This document shows, piece after piece, positions 1 through 8,824 of a stretch of 64,000 nucleotides of DNA. Source of the stretch: an uncultured Gammaproteobacteria bacterium (GTDB lineage: Bacteria; Pseudomonadota; Gammaproteobacteria; HK1); assembly GCA_958295835.1 (NCBI GenBank), contig OY282378.1, positions 3,063,694 to 3,127,693 of the forward strand, given 5' to 3'. The notes below the pieces were generated by a model. It worked only from the letters and a program-made list of their open reading frames with translations. It made no database searches and was not told the origin of the DNA. Made by a program: the position numbers and the translations under genes. Numbering within the stretch: the first letter of the stretch is position 1; each line of letters opens with the position of its first letter.

Positions 1-294
1 ATCGACTATCCCCCGACCCGAATCGTGCGGTTCGGACCGCAATCGCTTTGCCTCGGCGTTCAAACCCACACCGTCGACGGCGTGTCGGTGCCTATCTTCG
101 ATCCAGCCAAGACAGTCGTCGACTGCTTTCGATTCAGACGGCACGTCGGTCTTGATGTCGCGCTCGAAGGTCTCCACAACGTCATGAGGTCCGGCAAGGT
201 CAAACCGGCGCAAATCGTTCGATACGCCCGAGATACCCGCATCTGGTCCGTTCTGCGGCCTTATCTGGAAACGGTGGTCGCCGATGGCGCGTGA
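1..294 (+). CDS. AbiEi-family antitoxin, C-terminal part (runs off the left edge)
   Basis: The frame is open from base 1, so this is the C-terminal ~97 residues of a longer protein. It contains the stretch 'VPIFDPAKTVVDCFRFRR' followed by a short helical tail, which is typical of the C-terminal domain of AbiEi antitoxins of type IV toxin-antitoxin systems. In that family the N-terminal winged helix, missing here, represses the operon and the C-terminal part neutralises the toxin. Its stop overlaps the start of the AbiEii gene by 11 bases, the usual antitoxin-toxin coupling. The family call rests on this motif plus the neighbour. Confidence 0.75.
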   Translation: MDYPPTRIVRFGPQSLCLGVQTHTVDGVSVPIFDPAKTVVDCFRFRRHVGLDVALEGLHNVMRSGKVKPAQIVRYARDTRIWSVLRPYLETVVADGA

Positions 295-1207
295 ACCGAG
301 GAATGTCGCCGCTTCGATACGTGTACGGCTGCAAGACCTCGCCAGGGAGCAACAGGCCGATTTCCAGCGCGTGCTTACCCGATACGCCCTTGAACGGCTT
401 CTCTTCCGACTGAGCGTCTCGCCTCACAAGGACCTCTTCGTTCTCAAGGGTGCCATGCTCTATGCCGCATGGCTCGCAGATCCGTTCCGAACGACGCGCG
501 ACCTCGACCTCCTTGCCTTCGCCGACCGCGAGATCGCCCCTCTCCTCGAGATCTTTCGCAACATCTGCGCCCAGCCGATCGCGGACGACGGATTGCGCTT
601 CGATACCGAAAACATCCTTGTCGAGCCGAGCAGCGGCGGTCGGGCCCATGGATCTCTTCGGGTTCGCACCTCGGCCCAACTCGCCGCCGCCATCATCCCG
701 GTGCAGATCGACGTCGGCTTTGGAGACGCGGTGACACCCGGTCCGCTGGAGCTTGAATATCCCGTTCTTCTCGACCACCCGGCGCCGACCCTCAATGCGT
801 ATCCACGCGACACCGTGGCCGCCGAGAAGTTCGAAGCCATCGTGGCGCTCGACCTCGCGAACAGCCGCATGAAGGACTTCTACGACCTTCTCGCCATGTC
901 CCGGCTCTCCGCGTTCGAAGGTGCAACCCTTGCCGCCGCCATCAGGGCCACCTTCGAGCGGCGTGCGACGGCCATTCCACGCGAACGTCCGCCGGCCCTG
1001 ACGCACGCATTTTCGGAGGATCCCCGGAAGGTTGGCCAGTGGCGATCGTTTCTCGCCCGAGACCCGCTACTCATCAACGAGCCCGACTTGCGCACCGTCA
1101 TTCGCGAAGTCGGAGACTTCATCATGCCTGCCGCCGGTGCAGCCATCGATGGCCGTCGCACACCGGGCCGTTGGACGTCCGACTGCGGCTGGAGGCCGGC
1201 CACATGA
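284..1207 (+). CDS. AbiEii/AbiGii-family nucleotidyltransferase toxin
   Basis: This 307-residue protein has the size and motifs of AbiEii toxins. Near residues 54-75 'LKGAMLYAAW' is followed by 'TTRDLDLLAF', the G[GS]-x(n)-DxD signature of DNA polymerase beta-like nucleotidyltransferases. 'AAEKFEAIVALD' and 'RMKDFYDLLAM' near residues 185-205 are further conserved family blocks. Known AbiEii proteins are nucleotidyltransferase toxins, held in check by AbiEi, that can give abortive phage defence. The start overlaps the antitoxin gene by 11 bases. The last ~20 residues look unlike the usual family end, and the next frame starts inside the stop codon, so the 3' end may have been altered. Confidence 0.88.
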   Translation: MAREPRNVAASIRVRLQDLAREQQADFQRVLTRYALERLLFRLSVSPHKDLFVLKGAMLYAAWLADPFRTTRDLDLLAFADREIAPLLEIFRNICAQPIADDGLRFDTENILVEPSSGGRAHGSLRVRTSAQLAAAIIPVQIDVGFGDAVTPGPLELEYPVLLDHPAPTLNAYPRDTVAAEKFEAIVALDLANSRMKDFYDLLAMSRLSAFEGATLAAAIRATFERRATAIPRERPPALTHAFSEDPRKVGQWRSFLARDPLLINEPDLRTVIREVGDFIMPAAGAAIDGRRTPGRWTSDCGWRPAT

Positions 1208-1347
1208 CCACGCTCACCCGGGACGCCATCTTCATCAGCTACGCCAATCCCGAGGACAACGAATTTACCGTCTGGCTCGGGGCACGACTGACCGCGGCCC
1301 GGGTACGAAGTCTGGGCTGGACTTGCCCCGATCTCGTAGACGGTTGA
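1204..1347 (+). pseudogene. TIR-domain protein remnant, frameshifted
   Basis: The frame starts at an ATG overlapping the AbiEii stop (ATGA). Its first ~30 residues, 'AIFISYANPEDNEFTVWLG' and 'ARLTAA', match the opening strand and helix of bacterial TIR domains. After 'LTAA' the frame departs from the family. Removing one C from the run at about 1301-1305 restores 'GYEVWAGLA', the expected next TIR block, before a TAG. The gene therefore has a one-base insertion and a very early truncation; the rest of the TIR domain and any effector domain are missing. TIR domains in bacterial defence are usually NAD-consuming effectors. Next to AbiE this is a decayed piece of a defence locus. Confidence 0.7.
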
Positions 1348-2041
1348 TGGCTTTCGCCTGGTGTGTGGCGATGGGCGAGAGCCGCCCGATCGAGCCGCGC
1401 CTTCGACGTCCCGCCCGCCTCCGCACTGATCGTTCCCGCCCGAGGTCGATCCGTGCGGCGGCTGCCAATAGATCCGGAAGTGGGTGAAGAGGTCCGCGGT
1501 AATCGGCGGTCTCTTCGCCGAGACGATCTCCGGCCATGCTGCATCGGCAAGCAAATCCAGGCCGGGGTAAACGCACCGTTGCTCGCGGCTTCCGCGCTTG
1601 CGGGGACGATCTCTTTCGGTGAGGAATCGAAGTCTCTCCGGAGATCGGGGCCCGGGATTCGAGCGGATTGAAGACTTCGGTGAGGGTGTTCGGTGTAACG
1701 GACAATCGAATCAGCGTCTCGATCACCTTCTACATGGGCTTGCGCACCCGGCCCGATTCAGCCGGACCAGGGCAGCGGACCTCCTGGGAGCGTGAGCGTC
1801 CCTCCCGCATCGAGCGGATGCGCCTTGCCGTGCACCGCAAGCGAGACGCCTGCATCCGCGGAACGCGCCGTTCCCATAACGACGCGCCGCCCTCTCGTAC
1901 CCGGCGGGTCCGCATCGACGGCCGCGAGTCGGTCAGGGTGAAATGGATCTCACGTTGCCGGACAGGACAACGGACCAAGTGCCGAACATCTACAGCCCCG
2001 TGAACCGCTTGCGCTCCCCGAGTCTGCGCCAAACGTCAAGA
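1348..2041. other. ~0.7 kb with no supported gene
   Basis: Reading frames on both strands are open for 100-150 codons, but their products are low-complexity, arginine-rich sequences with no recognisable motif, as expected of chance frames in GC-rich DNA. No tRNA, palindromic element or clear promoter was seen. It lies between a broken TIR gene and an acquired HNH gene, so decayed accessory DNA is the most likely explanation. Confidence 0.5.
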
Positions 2042-2773
2042 TCAGTCGCCGTGCCAGACCTCTTGCAAAGCCTTACTTACCCGTTCGAGTGTTGCAGGCG
2101 GCAGTACGACGTCTTTCAACAAGTTGATGTAGTAGTCTGACAATTCCGGTAGTTTCGCAGGAACAATCACCGCCTGTCCTTTTTCCGGATGGATTTTGAA
2201 CATCCCCCTGTCATACAGCCGATGTATATCTACTCTCAGGGTGATGCCATTTCCCTTTATTTCATTGCCATCCTTTGCGGCGGGAATGATATGCGCGGCA
2301 TCAAGCGCCTCTTCCGTCGTTTCACCACTGATTACACACATCCCGTCAAACTTGATGATTAGAGGTCTGAATGCTTGGTCTCTTATCTGCTGAGGAGATC
2401 TGCGATGGTCTCTTTCTTCAAGCAATGCTTCCCTTTGCCATTCCCGCTTTATTTCTTCCTTTCCACAGGCCGTCCAGTAACAATCTCCGTGATCTTGTCC
2501 TGGTTCAATGACTATCCGATTTATTCCCCAAACTCCATCCTTTGGATCTATATGCTCGTTATCTTGCTGGTTATACGTCAGAACAACGATGCATCCACCG
2601 GCCGCACCTTGACCGTTCCACTCTATTTGACATACCACGTTATATGTAACAAGTTCACGTTCCTGATGCCACCACTCTATCGTTGTATTGAATTCTTGCA
2701 AACCTTCCAGATTATCCGGATCGATGTGGTCGAGGTATTCTCTCATGCCGTTCCATTCAATAATAATTCCCAT
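2042..2773 (-). CDS. HNH-domain nuclease-like protein
   Basis: A 243-residue protein. The start ATG at 2773 has GGAG six bases upstream; a longer frame exists but its extra N-terminus is an antisense reading of lipA. The C-terminal half holds an HNH-type core: 'CVISGETTEEALDAAHIIP' (treble-clef Cys plus the catalytic His), then 'NGITLRVDIHRLYDRGMF', where the Asn/His pair completes the motif. This arrangement is common in restriction-like HNH proteins. The N-terminal ~130 residues, rich in W, E and D, were not recognised. The gene is clearly more AT-rich and uses codons such as ATA and AAT that its neighbours avoid, a sign of recent transfer. Confidence 0.75.
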   Translation of the reverse strand: MGIIIEWNGMREYLDHIDPDNLEGLQEFNTTIEWWHQERELVTYNVVCQIEWNGQGAAGGCIVVLTYNQQDNEHIDPKDGVWGINRIVIEPGQDHGDCYWTACGKEEIKREWQREALLEERDHRRSPQQIRDQAFRPLIIKFDGMCVISGETTEEALDAAHIIPAAKDGNEIKGNGITLRVDIHRLYDRGMFKIHPEKGQAVIVPAKLPELSDYYINLLKDVVLPPATLERVSKALQEVWHGD

Positions 2774-2816
2774 TTTGATCTCCGGTTTTCGTGACGGCGC
2801 CTGCCGGCGCAGGTGA

Positions 2817-3762
2817 TCAGGCGACCTCCGCCGCTTGGCGGTCGGCGTGGTAGGACGAACGCACGAGGGGGCCGCTCGCGACGTTCGCGAACCCGATCTC
2901 CTCGCCGATCCGCCGGAACTCCTCGAACCGGGCGGGCTCGACGAAGCGCTCCACCGGGAGGTGCCCGCGGCTCGGCTGGAGGTACTGGCCAACGGTGAGC
3001 ATGGTACAGCCGTAGTCATGCAGGTCGCGCATGACTTCCACGATCTCCTCGTCCGTCTCCCCCACTCCTACTATCAGCCCCGACTTGACGGGAACCCCGG
3101 GATGGGCCTCCCCGAAGCGCTGGAGCAGTCTGAGCGACCAGGCGTAGTCCGCCCCCGGACGCACCTTGCGATAGAGGCGGGGCACGGTCTCGAGGTTGTG
3201 GTTGAACACGTCCGGCGGGGCGGCCGCGAGCACTTCGAGGGCGCGCTCCATCCGTCCCCGGAAATCGGGGACGAGGATCTCGATGCGGGTCGAGGGGGCT
3301 TGCCCCCGGACCGCACGCACGCACGCCGCGAAGTGGCCCGCCCCGCCGTCGCGGAGATCGTCGCGGTCCACCGAGGTGATGACGACGTGCCGGAGCCCCA
3401 TGCGCCCTACCGCGGCCGCGAGGCGGAGCGGCTCCGCCGGATCGAGGGGGTCGGGGCGCCCGTGGGCGACGTCGCAGAACGGGCAGCGGCGGGTGCAGAG
3501 CTCGCCCATGATCATGAACGTCGCGGTGCCGTGGGCGAAGCACTCGCCGAGGTTCGGGCAGGAAGCCTCCTCGCACACGGTGACGAGCCGCTGCCGGCGA
3601 AGGAGCCCCTTGAGGGCGGCCACCTCCGGCCCCACCGGAGCGCGGACCCGGAGCCAGGGGGGGCTTGCGCGGGAGCGGACCCTCGACCGGAACGACCTTG
3701 ACCGGGTTCCGGGCGGTCTTGCTCGCGCCCGATTGGGCGGATGGATGGGTGGAGGTGGACAT
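2817..3762 (-). CDS. lipA: lipoyl synthase, with a one-base frameshift near its N-terminus
   Basis: Radical-SAM enzyme that inserts two sulfurs into protein-bound octanoyl groups. The main frame (from 3635) shows the auxiliary-cluster motif '[12 protein letters not shown]', the radical-SAM motif 'CTRRCPFC', and the C-terminal 'RSSYHA'. The family's N-terminus is also present but in another frame: from an ATG at 3762 it reads '[15 protein letters not shown]' and 'PLPRKPP', then shifts at a run of seven C (about 3657-3663 on the complement). With six Cs the frame would continue '[18 protein letters not shown]', as in intact LipA. So this is either a homopolymer sequencing error or a real frameshift that removes the N-terminal segment. 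The catalytic part is complete. Confidence 0.9.
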
Positions 3763-4840
3763 GTCCGCCAGTATGCCAGCCTTGCGCCCGGCCGTCAGTC
3801 GAGGCTGCGGACGCTGGACCCGTTCGGGCCGGTTCGACTCCGCTTCCGAGACGTGCGGTCTCGGCACCGTTTATCCTGACGGGAGAGGCCGCGCCCCGGA
3901 CCGGCGAGGCAGGTGGTGCGCTCCTGGGAGCGCGGGCATCTTGCCCGCGTACTCGCGGATAGCGGATACAGGGCTGGCCTTGAACCCGTCGCGGGCGGGA
4001 AGCCCGCGCTCCCGGGAAAGCATCGCCAGGAACCCGGCTCAACGGTAAGAATAAGGGCACCGCATGCGATTCGCGCGCGAGCCTTCCCGCGATGTTCATC
4101 AGGCAGCCCAGATCGCCGCCGAGCAGCACCCCGGCGCCGGTGGCGAGGACGTTGGCGCATTTCTCGTCGACGAGGCGGGTGGAGATCTCCGGGTACTTCA
4201 CGCAGAACGTCCCCCCGAAGCCGCAGCAGGCGTCCGAATCGCGCATCTCCGCCATCGTCAGCCCGCCCACCGATGCGAGCAGGCGGCGCGGCTGGCCGCG
4301 GACCCCCATCTCGCGCAGCCCCGAGCAGGAGTCGTGGTAGGTCGCGTCCGCCTCGAAGCGCGCCGCGACCTCGCGCACGCCGAGGATGTCGGCGAGGAAG
4401 CTCACGAGCTCGTGCGTGCGCTCGGCGAGCGCCTGCGCCCGCCCGTGCCAGCCGGCGCCGGTGGGGAAGAGCCGGGGATAGTGCTCGCGCAGCATCCCGG
4501 CGCAGGACCCGGACGGCGCGACGACGTAGTCGAAGGGCTCGAACGCCTCGATGGTGCGCTTCGCGATCGCCCGTGCGTTGCCGGAATCGCCGCCGTTGTA
4601 CGCCGGCTGGCCGCAGCAGGTCTGGACGGCGGGCACGTCCACGACGCATCCCGCGTCCTCCAGCAGCCTGAGCGCCGCGAACCCGACTGCGGGACGGAAG
4701 AGATCGACGAGGCAGGTGACGAGCAGCCCGACCCGGGGGCGGGCGGGTGCGTCGTCGGGAGACTGCCGGGCTCTGTCGGGCACGATGGAGGCTCCGCCGC
4801 AGGGTTGCCGCCCGATTCTATCCGACAGGGTGAAAAGCAC
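3512..4840 (-). CDS. LutA/YkgE-like (Fe-S)-binding oxidoreductase subunit, C-terminus replaced
   Basis: The first ~255 residues are a cysteine-rich (CCG) domain protein like LutA/YkgE, Fe-S components of lactate/glycolate oxidation complexes. Both CCG motifs are present: '[14 protein letters not shown]' and '[12 protein letters not shown]', as are 'PSGSCAGM' and '[12 protein letters not shown]'. An alternative GTG start at 4783 has GGAG upstream and removes an odd N-terminal extension. After '[13 protein letters not shown]' (about 4080) the family's last ~20 residues are lost. The frame instead runs through the REP-like repeat and then ~450 bases antisense to lipA before stopping at 3512. The tail is junk sequence, not a known domain. 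LutB and LutC partners are not in the window. Function may be impaired. Confidence 0.75.
   Translation of the reverse strand: MLFTLSDRIGRQPCGGASIVPDRARQSPDDAPARPRVGLLVTCLVDLFRPAVGFAALRLLEDAGCVVDVPAVQTCCGQPAYNGGDSGNARAIAKRTIEAFEPFDYVVAPSGSCAGMLREHYPRLFPTGAGWHGRAQALAERTHELVSFLADILGVREVAARFEADATYHDSCSGLREMGVRGQPRRLLASVGGLTMAEMRDSDACCGFGGTFCVKYPEISTRLVDEKCANVLATGAGVLLGGDLGCLMNIAGRLARESHAVPLFLPLSRVPGDAFPGARASRPRRVQGQPCIRYPRVRGQDARAPRSAPPASPVRGAASPVRINGAETARLGSGVEPARTGPASAASTDGRAQGWHTGGHVHLHPSIRPIGREQDRPEPGQGRSGRGSAPAQAPPGSGSALRWGRRWPPSRGSFAGSGSSPCARRLPARTSASASPTAPRRS
3921..4016. repeat. REP-like inverted repeat (GGGAGCGCGGGC family)
   Basis: The left arm 'GGGAGCGCGGGCATCTTGCC' is answered about 50 bases later by 'GGGAAGCCCGCGCTCCC', giving long imperfect complementary arms, each with its own small hairpin. 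Repeats of this type (GGAGCGCGGGCATCTTGCCCGC-like) are known as dispersed palindromic units in many proteobacterial and other genomes. This copy sits where the end of the neighbouring LutA-like gene should be. Confidence 0.75.
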
Positions 4841-5016
4841 CGCCCGAAAGTAGCGCTGCGATCGGGTGGGAATTCGTCCCGATTTCGCCGATTTTCGTAC
4901 GTGACCGAGCCAGGGATCCCATCCGCCGGCCGAAACGGACGGTCGCGCGAGTTTATAGCCGTTGCGGCGATCGCTATGCTATGCCGCCCTCGCATCCTCC
5001 GCAGGAGCCGCCCCCC

Positions 5017-5610
5017 GTGTCTTCCCGCACCGCCACCGTCGAGCGCAACACGCGCGAGACCCGCATCGCCGTCACCGTCGCCCTCGACGGAGCCGGCGGC
5101 GCGCGCCTCGACACCGGGATCCCCTTCTTCGAGCACATGCTGGAGCAGGTGGCGCGGCACGGGACGATCGACCTCGACGTACGAGCCGCCGGGGACACCG
5201 CGATCGACGACCACCACACCGTCGAGGACACCGGCATCGTGCTCGGGCAGGCCGTCGCCGAGGCGCTCGGCGACAAGCGCGGGATCGCACGTTACGGGCA
5301 TGCCTACGTCCCGCTCGACGAGGCGCTCTCAAGGGTCGTCATCGACTTCTCCGGACGCCCCGGGCTGTTCTACCGGGTGGGCTGGCCCCGCGCGCGCATC
5401 GGGGCGTTCGACGTCGACCTGATCCGCGAGTTCTTCCAGGGCTTCGCCAACGCGGCGTCGGCGACCCTGCACGTCGACTCGCTGCAGGGCGTCAACGCCC
5501 ACCACGTGGCCGAGACGGTGTTCAAGGCGTTCGGCCGCGCGATGCGCATGGCCGTGGCCCGGGACGAGCGGCTCGGCGAGGCGGTGCCGTCGACGAAGGG
5601 CGTGTTGTGA
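5017..5610 (+). CDS. hisB: imidazoleglycerol-phosphate dehydratase
   Basis: Catalyses the sixth step of histidine synthesis, dehydrating imidazole glycerol phosphate to imidazole acetol phosphate. Full length for the monofunctional enzyme (197 residues). The metal-binding repeats are clear: '[13 protein letters not shown]', '[11 protein letters not shown]' and, in the second half, '[10 protein letters not shown]' and 'FKAFGRAM'. The GTG at 5017 is preferred over the ATG at 4981 because GGAG lies nine bases before it and family homology begins with '[12 protein letters not shown]'. hisH follows 118 bases later on the same strand; hisA and hisF are not adjacent. Confidence 0.95.
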   Translation: MSSRTATVERNTRETRIAVTVALDGAGGARLDTGIPFFEHMLEQVARHGTIDLDVRAAGDTAIDDHHTVEDTGIVLGQAVAEALGDKRGIARYGHAYVPLDEALSRVVIDFSGRPGLFYRVGWPRARIGAFDVDLIREFFQGFANAASATLHVDSLQGVNAHHVAETVFKAFGRAMRMAVARDERLGEAVPSTKGVL

Positions 5611-5728
5611 GGCAGGTGGGCTGGTCCGATACGGCGACGCATATCGCGTTGCCGAGGCGGTGTGAAAGGTGTTCAGCCCTGCGCCGCGAGCCGCGGCAGC
5701 CTGCCCCGGTGCCGTCCCGGGTCGCACG

Positions 5729-6382
5729 ATGAGCGCGGAAACCGTCGCGGTGGTCGACTACGGCATGGGCAACCTCCGCTCGGTGTCGAAGGCGGTCGAG
5801 CACGTCGCCGGAAGCCGCGTCGAGGTCCGGGTGACGGACGACGCCCGCGTGATCGAGAACGCCGACCGGGTGGTGTTTCCGGGGCAGGGCGCGATGCGCG
5901 ACTGCATGGCGGAGCTCGCCGCGCATCGGCTCGTGGAACCGGTGCGCGGGTGCCTCGGGGTCAAGCCGGTGCTCGGGATCTGCATGGGCCTGCAGGTGCT
6001 GTTCGATTCGAGCGACGAGGATCCGGGCACACCCGGATTCGGATGGCTCGCGGGACGCTCGATCCGCTTTCCATCGGATACGACGGATGGGCAGGGCCGA
6101 CGCCTCAAGGTCCCCCACATGGGCTGGAACCGGGTGCGCCAGCGATCCGATCACCCGCTGTGGCGCGGCATCGACGACGCCGAACGGTTCTATTTCGTGC
6201 ACAGCTACTACGCCTGCCCCGACGACGATACGAGCGTCGCGGGCACGAGCGAACATGGCGTGGAATTCACCGCCGCCGCCGCCGCCGAGCAGCTCTTCGC
6301 GGTACAGTTCCACCCTGAGAAGAGCCAGCGCGCCGGTCTTGCGCTGCTCGCCAATTTCCTGGCCTGGGACGGCCGTGGCTGA
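5729..6382 (+). CDS. hisH: imidazole glycerol phosphate synthase, glutaminase subunit
   Basis: Class I glutamine amidotransferase that supplies ammonia to HisF in histidine synthesis. Seen here: N-terminal 'VAVVDYGMGNLRSV', the nucleophile elbow 'GICMGLQVLF' with the catalytic Cys, and the His/Glu pair in 'VQFHPEKSQ'. The ATG at 5729 gives the usual N-terminus; a GTG 60 bases upstream would add an unlikely Ala/Pro-rich leader. It forms a short histidine gene pair with hisB. Confidence 0.95.
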   Translation: MSAETVAVVDYGMGNLRSVSKAVEHVAGSRVEVRVTDDARVIENADRVVFPGQGAMRDCMAELAAHRLVEPVRGCLGVKPVLGICMGLQVLFDSSDEDPGTPGFGWLAGRSIRFPSDTTDGQGRRLKVPHMGWNRVRQRSDHPLWRGIDDAERFYFVHSYYACPDDDTSVAGTSEHGVEFTAAAAAEQLFAVQFHPEKSQRAGLALLANFLAWDGRG

Positions 6383-6397
6383 TGGGGAGACGTGACG

Positions 6398-7240
6398 ATG
6401 ATCCGAGGAAGCTGCCTGTGCGGTACGGTGCGCTGGTCGTTCGAGGGTGCGCTGGAACGCATGATCCACTGCCACTGCCGAATGTGCCGCAAGGCGCACG
6501 GCGCGCCGTTCGCGACCTACACCGGCGGGAGCCGGGCACACTTCCGGTTCGACGGCGGCGAGGAAGCGGTCACCAGCTACGAGTCTTCGCCGGGGTTTCC
6601 CCGCGCTTTCTGCTCGCAATGCGGGTCCGTGGCGCCGTATCCGGTCGGCGACGAGAAGATGGCCATCCCCGCCGGTCCGCTCGACGGCGATCCGCAGATC
6701 CGGCCTTCCTCCCACATCTATGCGAAGTGGAAGGCGCCGTGGCACACGATCACCGATTCGCTGCCACAGCACGACATCATGCCGGGTCGCAATGCACCGC
6801 GCGTCGCGCAGACGGACCCGCCCCCGTCCACCGACGGGATGCTGCGCGGAAGCTGCCTGTGCGGAAGCGCCGCCTACGAGGTCACCGGCGAGATCACGAT
6901 GGTCCACAACTGCCACTGCACGCGCTGCCGCAAGGCGCGCGGGGCGGCGCATGCCACCAACGGCTTCACCGCGATGGACGGCGTGCGCTACATCCGCGGC
7001 GAAGACACGCTCAGGATCTACCGGCCCCCGGAAGCGCGCTTCTTCAGCCAGGTGTTCTGCCCGACGTGCGGCTCCGGGCTGCCGCGGCTCGACCCCGAGC
7101 GCGGCATCGCGGTGATCCCCTTCGGTTCGCTCGACGACGACCCGGGACGCGGAGCCGACGATCACATCTTCGTGGCGTCGAAGGCGCCGTGGTACGAGAT
7201 CGCCGGCGATCTGCCGCGCTTCGACGAGGCGCCCGGATAG
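6398..7240 (+). CDS. GFA-family protein with two tandem zinc domains
   Basis: Two complete GFA (glutathione-dependent formaldehyde-activating enzyme/CENP-V) domains lie head to tail. Domain 1 (about 1-125) has 'GSCLCG', 'CHCRMCRKAHGAPF' and 'FCSQCGS'; domain 2 (about 148-280) has 'GSCLCG', 'CHCTRCRKARGAAH' and 'FCPTCGSGLP'. Each supplies the seven cysteines that bind two zinc ions. The domains are joined by a Pro/Asp-rich linker near residue 140. Gfa was described as speeding glutathione-formaldehyde adduct formation, but most family members are uncharacterised. ATG 6398 follows GGGGAG by eight bases. It starts 15 bases after hisH. Confidence 0.88.
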   Translation: MIRGSCLCGTVRWSFEGALERMIHCHCRMCRKAHGAPFATYTGGSRAHFRFDGGEEAVTSYESSPGFPRAFCSQCGSVAPYPVGDEKMAIPAGPLDGDPQIRPSSHIYAKWKAPWHTITDSLPQHDIMPGRNAPRVAQTDPPPSTDGMLRGSCLCGSAAYEVTGEITMVHNCHCTRCRKARGAAHATNGFTAMDGVRYIRGEDTLRIYRPPEARFFSQVFCPTCGSGLPRLDPERGIAVIPFGSLDDDPGRGADDHIFVASKAPWYEIAGDLPRFDEAPG

Positions 7241-7363
7241 CCGGTTCCCGCGCGCGGACATCTCCGCCACGTCATTCTCGACATGGTGGGCGCGCAGAAG
7301 AATGAGGCAGCGTAACGGCGCGGGACGGACCGTCTCGTCAGGACTTCACGGACAGGGGACGGC

Positions 7364-8824
7364 TCAAAGCGCCGCCCCGAAGTTCGTCGCCGGATCCATC
7401 TCCGGCACCCGGCGGCCGAGGGGCCGCGCGGCCTCCGGGCGTTCGCAGCGCAGGAACTCCCCGCTGCCGCGTTCGACGTGCAGCGCCCCGCCATCGACCA
7501 CCCGGCGCCCGCGGGAGAGCACGGTCACCGGCCATCCCTCGATGCGCCGCCCCTCGTAAGGCGTGTACCCGACGTTGTCGTGCAGGGCGTCCCAGGTGAC
7601 CGTGACCTCGCGCTCGGGGTCCCAGATCGCCAGGTCCGCATCGGAGCCGATCCCGATCGTGCCCTTGCGCGGATACAGCCCGTAGAGCCGCGCCGCGTTG
7701 GTCGAGGCCAGGGCCACGAAGCGGTTGAGGTCGATCCGGCCGCGGCCGACGCCTTCGCTGAACAGTAGCGGCAGGCGCAGTTCGAGACCCGGCACGCCGT
7801 TGGCGATCTTCTTGAACGAGGCGTCGGGACCGGCTGCGAGCTTGCCGGTCTCGTCGAAGCGGTAGGGCGCGTGGTCGGAGGAGAACACCTGGAACGTGCC
7901 GTTCACGAGCCCGCGCCACACCTGCTCCTGGTTGGCGGCGTCGCGCGGGGGCGGGCTGCAACAGAACTTCGCGCCCTCCATGCCGTCGCGGTCGAGGTCC
8001 GCGGCGGTCAGGAACAGGTACTGGGGGCAGGTCTCGCCGTAGATCCGAAGCCCCAGATCCTGCGCGCGGCGGATGGCGGTGGCGGCCTCCGCCCCGGACA
8101 CGTGCACGATGAGCATCGGCACGTCGACGAGCCTCGCGAGGTCGATGGCCCGGCTCGTCGCCTCGCTCTCCGCGACCCGCGCATGGCTGACCGCATGGTA
8201 CTTCGGCGCCCGGTGTCCGCCGTCGAGGAGCCGGTCGGTGAGCCATCGGATCATGTCGTGGTTCTCGGCGTGCACCATCGTCATCGCGCCCTCGCGCCGA
8301 GCGAGCGAGAGCACGTCGAGCATCTGATAGTCGTCGAGCTTCAGGAGGTCGTAGGTCATGTACACCTTGAACGAGGTGTAGCCGTCCTCGATCAGGGCGG
8401 GCAGCTCCTGGCCGAGGATCTGCGCGGTGGGGTCGGAGATGATGAGATGGAAGGCGTAGTCGACGACCGCCTTGGGGCCGGCGCAGCCGTGGTACGCCTC
8501 GACGACCTCGCGCAGCGACTGCCCGCGGTGCTGCGCGGCGAAGGGGATGATGGTGGTGGTGCCGCCGAACGCGGCGGAGACCGACCCCGTGTAGAAGTCG
8601 TCCGCGCAGAGGAGGCCGCTCGCCGACATCTGCTCGATGTGGCAGTGGCTGTCGATCCCGCCCGGCAGCACGAGCTTGCCCGAGGCGTCGATCTCGTCCT
8701 GGCCTTCGTCCAGCCCCTGACCGAGGGCGGTGATCTTCCCGTCCCGGATCCCCACGTCGGACGGGAACGTGTCGGCGGCGGTGGCGACGGTGCCGCCGCG
8801 GATGACCAGGTCGTATCGGTTCAT
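7364..8824 (-). CDS. hydA: dihydropyrimidinase/hydantoinase
   Basis: Amidohydrolase that opens dihydropyrimidine or hydantoin rings. Motifs in order: 'DSHCHIEQ' (metal-binding HxH), 'SFKVYMTY' with the Lys carboxylated to bridge the two metals, 'MVHAENHDMI', 'HVSGAEAATAI', 'FSSDHAPY' with the catalytic Asp, and 'GSDADLAIWD'. At 486 residues the length is right. 'MNRYDLVIRGGTV' (8824) is the family N-terminus; an ATG 24 bases upstream is also possible. A CoA-ester lyase gene lies 266 bases upstream on the same strand, and a D-aminoacylase, another enzyme of N-acyl/N-carbamoyl amino acid turnover, lies nearby. Confidence 0.93.
   Translation of the reverse strand: MNRYDLVIRGGTVATAADTFPSDVGIRDGKITALGQGLDEGQDEIDASGKLVLPGGIDSHCHIEQMSASGLLCADDFYTGSVSAAFGGTTTIIPFAAQHRGQSLREVVEAYHGCAGPKAVVDYAFHLIISDPTAQILGQELPALIEDGYTSFKVYMTYDLLKLDDYQMLDVLSLARREGAMTMVHAENHDMIRWLTDRLLDGGHRAPKYHAVSHARVAESEATSRAIDLARLVDVPMLIVHVSGAEAATAIRRAQDLGLRIYGETCPQYLFLTAADLDRDGMEGAKFCCSPPPRDAANQEQVWRGLVNGTFQVFSSDHAPYRFDETGKLAAGPDASFKKIANGVPGLELRLPLLFSEGVGRGRIDLNRFVALASTNAARLYGLYPRKGTIGIGSDADLAIWDPEREVTVTWDALHDNVGYTPYEGRRIEGWPVTVLSRGRRVVDGGALHVERGSGEFLRCERPEAARPLGRRVPEMDPATNFGAAL

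Noticed and set aside
3825..3850. Possible tRNA T-arm (GGTTCGACTCC)
   Set aside because: The flanking bases do not pair as a T stem and no acceptor or anticodon arm was found around it.
4859..4882. Inverted repeat ATCGGG...CCCGAT upstream of hisB as an operator or attenuator
   Set aside because: Six-base arms with an 11-base gap are too weak to stand out in GC-rich DNA, and no His-rich leader peptide was seen.
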